From an uncultured Monoglobus sp. (GTDB taxonomy: Bacteria > Bacillota > Clostridia > Monoglobales > Monoglobaceae), in the NCBI GenBank assembly GCA_947625055.1, contig CANQMT010000013.1, positions 1 to 64,000 of the forward strand: 64,000 nt of DNA, written 5' to 3'. The position numbers and the translations under genes are program-made. Shown in pieces: positions 57,780 through 64,000 of this stretch; the first letter of the stretch is position 1, and every line of letters begins with the position of its first letter. The notes beneath the pieces were generated by a model, which searched no databases, was not told the DNA's origin, and saw only the letters and a program-made list of their open reading frames with translations.

Positions 57780-58487
57780 TCACTCCTTAAAGTTTTTTGT
57801 TTGTTCCGTCAGCGCCGCGATAATTTCGCGGGTGCGGCAAAGCTCCGCCCGCGCCTCGGGCGAGGAAGACCGGGCGAGACCGTCCGCTTTGGCGATGAGG
57901 GCGTTTGTCAGATTTTCGAGGTATTTGTCGAAATGCTCGGGCCTGCGCTCAAGCAGATCCCGTCCCGCAAGCCGTTCGTGAGGCTGAAGGGGCTGATGTT
58001 TTTCGTTTCCGGGCGACATCGCAATGATGTTGTATATCTTGTTCCCCTCAACTGCGAGATGCTCGCGGATGTCTTTGAAGCCGCGCCCGTAAATATAATC
58101 CCTGAGCTCGGGCGCCGACGACATGGGCTGAATTATGATAAGCCCGGCGCGCATCACAACGCTTGGAGAATTTTCCAGGATCTCCGCGATCGTTTCGCCG
58201 CCCATTCCGGCAATCACTATTGTGTCGGCGTTGTCGGCGGGCGTTACCGTCTCAAGCCCCGCGCCGAGCCTTAGCGAGATCCTGCCGTCCGTTTTGCTGC
58301 CGCGGACGGTCGCGGCGGCCGTCTTCAGAGGTCCTTCGTTAATGTCGGACGCTATTGCGCGTTCCGTCTTTCCCCGCTCGATAAGATAAACGGGTAAGTA
58401 GGCGTGGTCGGTGCCTATATCCGCGGTCATTTTTGAATTTTCAATGAGGCCGGCTATCTTTTCGAGCCTCGGTGTAAGCTTGATCAT
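57780..58487 (-). CDS. trmK: tRNA (adenine-22 N1) methyltransferase TrmK
   Basis: 235 residues. SAM-binding ADIGTDHAYLPVYLIE near the N-terminus, IVIAGMGGETIAEIL and IIQPMSSAPELRDY identify TrmK (YqfN). It methylates A22 of tRNAs with a long variable arm. It forms an operon with nif3 from a near-consensus promoter. Confidence 0.94.
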   Translation of the reverse strand: MIKLTPRLEKIAGLIENSKMTADIGTDHAYLPVYLIERGKTERAIASDINEGPLKTAAATVRGSKTDGRISLRLGAGLETVTPADNADTIVIAGMGGETIAEILENSPSVVMRAGLIIIQPMSSAPELRDYIYGRGFKDIREHLAVEGNKIYNIIAMSPGNEKHQPLQPHERLAGRDLLERRPEHFDKYLENLTNALIAKADGLARSSSPEARAELCRTREIIAALTEQTKNFKE

Positions 58488-58520
58488 ATCGGAAATCCCT
58501 TTAAATATAATTATATATAG

Positions 58521-58549
58521 ATTCTATATTTAATCACATTATTTGTCAA
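58521..58549 (-). promoter_or_regulatory. sigma-A promoter of trmK-nif3
   Basis: Minus strand TTGACA (58549-58544) and TAGAAT (58526-58521), 17-base spacer. Confidence 0.82.
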
Positions 58550-58603
58550 TACAAAAAAGGAAAAAAGGATTTTTTGTAGAATAATAAAGGCAGGAGTGAT
58601 TTT

Positions 58604-59602
58604 ATGAACGTCAGAAAAATGATCGAGGCGCGGGAGCGGGAGTATTTGTCGGATCGGGCAATGCTCAGCGAAAACTCCGCGGGCAGGCGCGAAAAAGAGG
58701 AACCGTGCGAACTCAGAACATGCTTCCAGCGCGATCGCGACAGGATAATCCACTCAAAGGCGTTCCGCAGACTGAAACACAAGACGCAGGTGTTTTTGTC
58801 GCCCCAGGGCGACCACTATCGTACGCGGCTGACCCATACTCTTGAGGTCGCGCAGATCGCCAGAACGATCTCGCGGTCGCTCTGCCTGAACGAGGATCTG
58901 ACCGAAGCGATCGCTCTCGGCCACGACTTGGGGCACACGCCGTTCGGTCATATGGGAGAACGGGTGTTAAATGACATTTGTCCCGGCGGTTTTGAGCACA
59001 ACAAGCAGAGCCTCAGAGTGGTCGACGTGCTTGAAAACGGCAGGGGACTCAATCTGACGTATGAGGTTCGGGACGGTATTTTGAACCATACCGGAACCGA
59101 AAGAGCGAAAACTCTTGAGGGCAGGGTAGTAGCGCTGTCCGACAGGATAGCTTACATAAATCACGATATTGACGACGCGGTTAGGGGCGGAGTGCTCAGC
59201 GAGAGCGATATACCGTCGGCGTTTGTGTCGGTTCTCGGGGACCGACATTCGGTGAGGATAGACACCATGATAAAGGCTGTTATCTCGGCGAGCGGCGATG
59301 ACATAGCCATGGAGCCCGAGGTCCACGCGGCCATGATGGGGCTCAGGCAGTTTTTGTATGAGCGCGTGTATATGAACCCCGAGCTTGAGATCGCTTCCGA
59401 GGAAAACAAAGCGAAGAATATTTTAGAGAGTCTTTACGAAAGATTTTTAAGCGATATTGATTTAATTCCCAAAGAAACGCGAAACAACAGCCGCACCGAC
59501 GATAAATACGTTATCGCGGCGGATCACATCGCGGGAATGAGCGATCCGTTCGCCGTGGCGTGCTATCAGGAGCTGTTTGTGCCGAGATTTTGGGTGAAAT
59601 AG
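58604..59602 (+). CDS. dgt: deoxyguanosinetriphosphate triphosphohydrolase-like HD protein
   Basis: 332 residues. The HD motif is complete: HTLEVAQIAR supplies the first His, and LGHDLGHTPFGHMGE supplies the His-Asp pair and further catalytic His. DRDRIIHSKAFRRLKHKTQV near residue 50 is the nucleotide-binding family signature. It splits dNTPs into nucleoside and triphosphate. It starts the dgt-dnaG-rpoD block common in Clostridia. CAGGAG lies before the ATG. Confidence 0.94.
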   Translation: MNVRKMIEAREREYLSDRAMLSENSAGRREKEEPCELRTCFQRDRDRIIHSKAFRRLKHKTQVFLSPQGDHYRTRLTHTLEVAQIARTISRSLCLNEDLTEAIALGHDLGHTPFGHMGERVLNDICPGGFEHNKQSLRVVDVLENGRGLNLTYEVRDGILNHTGTERAKTLEGRVVALSDRIAYINHDIDDAVRGGVLSESDIPSAFVSVLGDRHSVRIDTMIKAVISASGDDIAMEPEVHAAMMGLRQFLYERVYMNPELEIASEENKAKNILESLYERFLSDIDLIPKETRNNSRTDDKYVIAADHIAGMSDPFAVACYQELFVPRFWVK

Positions 59603-59644
59603 AAAATTTGCAGTAAAGAATTTGTTTGAAAAGAGGCGGAGCCG

Positions 59645-61429
59645 ATGGCAAATCAGGATTTTCAGAGTTTTCTTGACGAGGTCGTGATGAAGAACGACAT
59701 TGTTGAGATCATCTCGGGCTTCACTGTTTTAAAACGCAGCGGCAGCAACATGATGGGTCTGTGCCCGCTTCACAACGACAAGAAGTCACCGTCGCTGTCG
59801 GTATCTCCGGACAAGCAGATCTTTCACTGCTTCGGCTGCGGAGCCGGGGGCAGCGTGATCCAGTTTGTCGAGGCCGCCATGAATCTGGATTTCATGGACG
59901 CAGTGAAGTACCTGGCTGACAGAGTGCATATGGAGATGCCCGACAAAAGGAGCGGCGGCGACAAACAGAAGCAGTTGATGGCGTCGCGGAAGAAAGAGCG
60001 GCTGTATCAGATAAACGCGCGTGCGGCGCGGTATTATTTTGATCAATTGTCAACGCCCGAAGGCAGACCGGGGCTTGAATATTTAAAAAAGAGGAAAATA
60101 TCAAATTCGACTATAAAAAAGTTCGGTATAGGCTACGCGCCCGAGGGTTGGTCAAACCTCATTGACCACCTTAAAAAGCAGGGCTGTTCCGAAAGCGATA
60201 TGTATGATGCGGGCCTTGTAAGAAAACGCGAAAACGGCACATATTATGATGCGTTTTATGACGGCCGAGTCGTGTTCCCGATAATCGACGTCCGCGGCAG
60301 AATTATCGCCTTCGGCGGCAGGATAATCCGCGACGGAACGGACGCTCCGAAATACTGGAACACGCCCGAGACAATGATATTTAAAAAGAAGGACAACCTT
60401 TTCGGGCTTAACCTTGCCAAGAATGACAAGTCGGGCAGACTGCTGCTGATGGAGGGCTATATGGACGTTGTGGCGCTGCATCAGAGCGGTTTCGGAAACG
60501 CGGTCGCCTCGCTGGGCACTTCGTTCACATCGGAACAGGCCCGCCTTGTCAAACGTTACGCTCCGAGAGCCGTGCTGTGCTATGACAACGATGAGGCCGG
60601 AAAAAAGGCTACGCTGCGGGCGGGCGACATTTTGTTTGATGAGGGAGTTAAGGTGCGCGTGCTGACAGTTACGGACGGCAAGGATCCCGACGAGTTCATC
60701 AAGAACAAAGGGCCGGATATGTTCGCGGTCCTGATCGAAAAGGCTAAACCGCTAATTGAGTATAAAATTAACGAGATAAGAGAAAAATATAATCTAAACG
60801 ACGTGGACGACAAAGTGGACTTTATCCGCGAGGCTTCGGCGGTTTTGGCGAGGGTGAAAAATCCTGCCCAGCGCGAGATCTATGTCGGCAAGCTTGCGGA
60901 TGAGCTTAAAATAAGCGCGGACAGCATAATGTCAGGAATAACGGAGTTTGAGCGAAAAAACGACCGCATTGAGGCGAGGCGGCAGGAAAACGCGCGTTTG
61001 AGGCAGATTGTCAGACGGGAGTCGGCCGGAACGGAAAACGCTCGGGGCCTATATTGGGCCGAGCGGATGCTTCTGAACCAGATGTGCGACAAACAGGTTA
61101 TGAAACGGGTAAAAGAAAACGGCATAACCCCGGATGATTTTATATGTGATCCGGTCCACCGGAGGCTGGCGGAGCTCCTGTTTGAACTGAGCGAAAAAGG
61201 CGTTTGTCCGGAGCCTGCGGACTTGATAGGCAGGAGCCTTCCGGAAGACGCAGGGCCTGTCTCCGACATACTTATGAGCGACAAGAACATAAAGGATAAG
61301 GCGTCGGCATGCGCCGGTCCTATAGAGACAATGATGAAGGCGAAAGAAGGGCGGCTCATTGCGGGCGGCGCCGATGACGATGAACAGCTCATGCGGCTGT
61401 TTGAAAAGAAAAAGCAGAGAAAGCTGTGA
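59645..61429 (+). CDS. dnaG: DNA primase
   Basis: 594 residues after AGAGGCGG. The N-terminal zinc finger is CPLHNDKKSP with CFGC; the RNA polymerase-like core follows, with TOPRIM Glu in LLMEGYMDVVAL and Asp-x-Asp in CYDNDEAGKKA. The C-terminal helicase-binding domain (about 450-594) is present. It lays RNA primers for replication with DnaB. Confidence 0.96.
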   Translation: MANQDFQSFLDEVVMKNDIVEIISGFTVLKRSGSNMMGLCPLHNDKKSPSLSVSPDKQIFHCFGCGAGGSVIQFVEAAMNLDFMDAVKYLADRVHMEMPDKRSGGDKQKQLMASRKKERLYQINARAARYYFDQLSTPEGRPGLEYLKKRKISNSTIKKFGIGYAPEGWSNLIDHLKKQGCSESDMYDAGLVRKRENGTYYDAFYDGRVVFPIIDVRGRIIAFGGRIIRDGTDAPKYWNTPETMIFKKKDNLFGLNLAKNDKSGRLLLMEGYMDVVALHQSGFGNAVASLGTSFTSEQARLVKRYAPRAVLCYDNDEAGKKATLRAGDILFDEGVKVRVLTVTDGKDPDEFIKNKGPDMFAVLIEKAKPLIEYKINEIREKYNLNDVDDKVDFIREASAVLARVKNPAQREIYVGKLADELKISADSIMSGITEFERKNDRIEARRQENARLRQIVRRESAGTENARGLYWAERMLLNQMCDKQVMKRVKENGITPDDFICDPVHRRLAELLFELSEKGVCPEPADLIGRSLPEDAGPVSDILMSDKNIKDKASACAGPIETMMKAKEGRLIAGGADDDEQLMRLFEKKKQRKL

Positions 61430-61445
61430 GCGGAGGTAGATTATT

Positions 61446-62591
61446 ATGAGCAGTAAAAAAGAGGACGCGAACAAGAAAAACGCCGAGACGAAAGCGGCCG
61501 AGATGAATGTTGCCAAAAAGAAGGCGCAGATCATTCAGGGTCTTCTGGACGAGGGCAAAAAGCTTGGGATGCTTGAATATAAAACCGTGGCGGACAAGCT
61601 TGAAGAACTCGAACTTGAGGCCGAGCAGATGGATCGGATTTATGAGATCATAGAGAAACAGGGCATCGAGATCGTCGGCAGTATCGATCCCGAGCCGGTT
61701 GTGGACGAGACCGAGCAAGTGACCGAGGAAGAGCTTGAGGATATGTCGGTCCCGGACGGCATCAGTATTGACGATCCGGTTCGCATGTATCTCAAGGAGA
61801 TCGGAAAAGTAAATCTGCTCACCGGCGAGGAGGAAGCGGAGCTTGCCAAGAGAATGAGCGAGGGCGACGTTATGGCCAAGCGCAAGCTTGCCGAGGCCAA
61901 TCTGCGCCTGGTAGTCAGCATCGCGAAGCGCTATGTCGGTCGCGGAATGTTGTTCCTCGATCTTATTCAGGAAGGAAACCTCGGACTCATCAAGGCGGTC
62001 GAAAAATTTGATTACACAAAGGGATATAAATTTTCGACCTACGCCACATGGTGGATAAGACAGGCGATCACAAGGGCGATCGCCGATCAGGCAAGGACGA
62101 TAAGGATCCCGGTTCACATGGTCGAGACGATAAACAAGCTCGTGAGAGTTTCGCGCCAGCTCGTGCAGGAGCTCGGCAGGGACCCGCTGCCCGAGGAAGT
62201 CGCGAGAGAGCTCAACATGCCGGTCGACAAGGTGGGCGAGATCTTAAAGATCGCGCAGGAGCCGGTGTCGCTTGAAACTCCGATAGGCGAGGAGGAGGAC
62301 AGTCATCTGGGCGACTTTATCCGAGACGACGACGCTCCCGCGCCGTCCGACGCAGCAACGTTCACTCTGCTCAAGGAGCAGCTTGTGGACGTGCTCAGCA
62401 CTTTGACCCCGAGAGAGGAAAAGGTCCTGCGTCTGCGGTTCGGCTTGGACGACGGCAGGGCCAGAACGCTTGAGGAAGTCGGCAGAGAGTTTAACGTCAC
62501 CCGCGAAAGGATACGTCAGATCGAGGCTAAGGCCCTCAGAAAGCTGCGCCACCCGAGCCGCAGCAAGAAGCTGAAAGATTATTTGGAATAG
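61446..62591 (+). CDS. rpoD: housekeeping sigma factor RpoD (SigA)
   Basis: 381 residues after GCGGAGG. The short N-terminal 1.1-like region (about 30-75) lacks the large insertion of E. coli sigma-70. Region 2 ([40 protein letters not shown]), region 3 ([11 protein letters not shown]) and region 4 ([39 protein letters not shown]) are intact. It reads the TTGACA/TATAAT promoters seen across this window. Confidence 0.97.
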   Translation: MSSKKEDANKKNAETKAAEMNVAKKKAQIIQGLLDEGKKLGMLEYKTVADKLEELELEAEQMDRIYEIIEKQGIEIVGSIDPEPVVDETEQVTEEELEDMSVPDGISIDDPVRMYLKEIGKVNLLTGEEEAELAKRMSEGDVMAKRKLAEANLRLVVSIAKRYVGRGMLFLDLIQEGNLGLIKAVEKFDYTKGYKFSTYATWWIRQAITRAIADQARTIRIPVHMVETINKLVRVSRQLVQELGRDPLPEEVARELNMPVDKVGEILKIAQEPVSLETPIGEEEDSHLGDFIRDDDAPAPSDAATFTLLKEQLVDVLSTLTPREEKVLRLRFGLDDGRARTLEEVGREFNVTRERIRQIEAKALRKLRHPSRSKKLKDYLE

Positions 62592-62675
62592 TTTTTAAAT
62601 ATTCATGAACAAAATATAATTTTTCGGCATACATAAACATAGGAACACATAGAACGGATATAAGCTGATCTTAAG

Positions 62676-62708
62676 GCCGACTCCCCTTCCGACAGGAGGG
62701 GAGCCGGC
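62676..62708. repeat. hairpin repeat upstream of the CDF gene
   Basis: GCCGACTCCCCT pairs with AGGGGAGCCGGC (11 of 12 bases) around a nine-base loop. It resembles dispersed CTCCCC...GGGGAG elements of Clostridia and carries an in-frame GTG just downstream that could be mistaken for a start. Confidence 0.55.
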
Positions 62709-62757
62709 TGTGACAGAGCGCGGTATTACGCGAAACCCGATCAATGGGGGTGAGAAG

Positions 62758-63642
62758 GTGGAAAATCCCAAAAAGACGATCATGCACGTTTCAAACGTCA
62801 GCATAGTGATAAATATTCTGCTGTCCGCCGTGAAGCTGGTGGCAGGCTTTGCGGCGAACTCGGGCGCCATGATCAGCGACGCCATTCATTCCGCGTCGGA
62901 TGTTTTCAGCACGGTGATCGTTATGATAGGCGCGGGCGCCGCCGCCAAAAAGGCGGATCACGACCATCCGTACGGCCACGAGCGCATGGAGTGCATCGCG
63001 GCGGTTATTCTGTCAGCGGTGCTGTTTGTGACCGGCCTCGGCATCGGATTTGAGGGCCTGAAAAAAATTATCGGCGGCCACTATGAGCAGCTTGCGGTTC
63101 CGGGCATGCTCGCCCTGGGAGCCGCGGCGCTTTCGATCGCGGTAAAGGAGCTGATGTTCTGGTACACGAGGTATTATGGCAAAAAGGTCGATTCCACCGC
63201 GCTTATGGCGGACGCGTGGCACCACCGCAGCGACGCTCTCTCGTCGATCGGCTCGCTCGCCGGAATTATCGGCGCGAGACTGGGGTTTCCGATCTGCGAC
63301 CCGCTGGCAAGCGTGGTCATATGCGTGTTTATTTTAAAAGCGGCGTATGACATCTGCAAGGAGGCGCTCGACAAAATGGTCGATAAATCCTGCGACGATG
63401 AGACCGAGCGAGAAATGGCCGAGATAATAAAGCTTCAGGACGGGGTAAAAAGCCTTGACCTGCTGATGACAAGAATGTTCGGCTCAAAGATCTATGTGGA
63501 CGTTGAGATCTCGGCCGACGGAAATATCAGCCTGGTCAATGCCCACGAAATAGCCGAGGACGTCCACCACGCCATAGAGCGGAGCTTCCCCAAAGTAAAG
63601 CACTGCATGGTCCACGTCAACCCCTACATAGAGAAAAAGTGA
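62758..63642 (+). CDS. cation diffusion facilitator (CDF) metal exporter
   Basis: 294 residues from GTG 62758, chosen for the GGGGGTGAG site seven bases upstream; a GTG at 62710 would add 16 residues from repeat sequence. Six membrane helices with metal sites MISDAIHSASDVF (helix 2) and MADAWHHRSDAL (helix 5) are seen. The cytoplasmic C-terminal domain follows (about 205-294, HCMVHVNPY). It expels zinc, manganese or iron against protons; the ion is not certain. Confidence 0.92.
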   Translation: MENPKKTIMHVSNVSIVINILLSAVKLVAGFAANSGAMISDAIHSASDVFSTVIVMIGAGAAAKKADHDHPYGHERMECIAAVILSAVLFVTGLGIGFEGLKKIIGGHYEQLAVPGMLALGAAALSIAVKELMFWYTRYYGKKVDSTALMADAWHHRSDALSSIGSLAGIIGARLGFPICDPLASVVICVFILKAAYDICKEALDKMVDKSCDDETEREMAEIIKLQDGVKSLDLLMTRMFGSKIYVDVEISADGNISLVNAHEIAEDVHHAIERSFPKVKHCMVHVNPYIEKK

Positions 63643-63661
63643 TATAATTGAATTAAAATGC

Positions 63662-63690
63662 TTGCAATTTGCGTCAATTTGCGGTATAAT
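63662..63690 (+). promoter_or_regulatory. promoter of the RelB/DinJ antitoxin gene
   Basis: TTGCAA (63662-63667) and TATAAT (63685-63690), 17-base spacer. A CAATTTGCG direct repeat (CAATTTGCG-T-CAATTTGCG) fills the spacer and may be an operator. Confidence 0.75.
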
Positions 63691-63732
63691 TGATTTAAAC
63701 TGAAGCAATTATAATATAAAGAGGTGAATTGT

Positions 63733-64000
63733 ATGACAACGGTCAGCATTCGTTTGGACGATGATATGAAGAAGGATTTGGACAGCATGTGCAGTGAAAT
63801 GGGTATGAATATAACAACCTTTTTTATGATATACGCGAAAAAGGCCCTGAGAGACAGAAAAATCCCGTTTGAGATCACCGCTGTCGAACCGTTTTATTCG
63901 GATAAAAACCTTGAGCATATCGAAACGGCGAAGCAGCAGGTCAAGGATGGCAGAGTTGTTGTAAAATCCATGAACGAACTGGAGGCAATGGAGGTTGAGT
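63733..64000 (+). CDS. RelB/DinJ-family antitoxin, cut by the window end
   Basis: At least 89 residues, no stop before the window ends. AGAGGTG precedes the ATG. The ribbon-helix-helix start MTTVSIRLDDDMKKDLDSMC and NITTFFMIYAKKALRDRKIP are typical of RelB/DinJ. A RelE/YafQ-type toxin gene would be expected just beyond the edge. Confidence 0.88.
   Translation, partial: MTTVSIRLDDDMKKDLDSMCSEMGMNITTFFMIYAKKALRDRKIPFEITAVEPFYSDKNLEHIETAKQQVKDGRVVVKSMNELEAMEVE

Noticed and set aside
62710-62757. Upstream GTG start for the CDF protein
   Set aside because: It lies at the edge of a hairpin repeat and adds residues unlike the family; GTG 62758 has a better ribosome binding site.

Overview
The window reads as chromosomal DNA of an anaerobic, probably spore-forming member of the Clostridia (Oscillospirales-like; this taxonomic call is an inference). 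Supporting evidence is the GC-rich coding sequence separated by AT-rich gaps, sigma-A promoters of the TTGnnn-17-TATAAT type, strong GGAGG ribosome binding sites with some GTG/TTG starts, an ECF transporter module, a YaaT/RicT PSP1 protein, the dgt-dnaG-rpoD block, an archaeal-type cofactor-independent phosphoglycerate mutase, and large secreted plant-polysaccharide enzymes. About 50 protein-coding genes are supported. I saw no tRNA, rRNA or CRISPR array.

Layout. 0-1.5 kb: an Xre repressor followed by a decayed serine recombinase and a decayed GNAT acetyltransferase, which look like the worn edge of a lost mobile element. 1.5-4.3 kb (minus): a secreted papain-like protease with a Thr-Pro repeat linker. 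4.6-13.5 kb (plus): rRNA methyltransferase, EcfA1-EcfA2-EcfT, TruA, a DUF5711-like protein, CvpA, Rho and a NodB-type deacetylase. 13.5-17 kb (minus): D-aminoacyl-tRNA deacylase, a small unknown protein, PurA and ApgM. 17-21 kb: PfkA, ribosomal protein L31, a 28-residue peptide, a RelE-type toxin-antitoxin pair and GlyS. 21.4-27.7 kb (plus): PLP decarboxylase, HolB, YaaT, RsmE, a PflX-like radical SAM protein and an SGNH esterase. 27.7-34.2 kb: the ATP synthase operon. 34.4-41 kb: MscL, a DUF445 protein and a giant alpha-2-macroglobulin-like protein. 41.1-56.5 kb: a carbohydrate locus. 56.5-64 kb: a Phd antitoxin with a toxin stump, Nif3, TrmK, Dgt, DnaG, RpoD, a CDF transporter and a RelB/DinJ antitoxin cut by the window edge.

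How the genes work together. The ATP synthase operon runs a-c-b-(delta fused to alpha)-gamma-beta-epsilon. The delta and alpha subunits are one continuous 676-residue frame, which is unusual. The carbohydrate locus holds a 2038-residue secreted GH3 enzyme that ends in a rhodanese domain, a divergent AraC regulator, a MalT-like STAND/LuxR regulator, a secreted PL1-type pectate lyase, a MATE exporter and an SGNH esterase. Together these suggest regulated pectin/hemicellulose use.

The most interesting observations are the delta-alpha ATP synthase fusion, the GH3-rhodanese protein, shared palindromic repeat islands at 21 kb and 41 kb, a 17-bp perfect inverted repeat element behind atpC, and several partly eroded genes at the left edge and at 56.8 kb.
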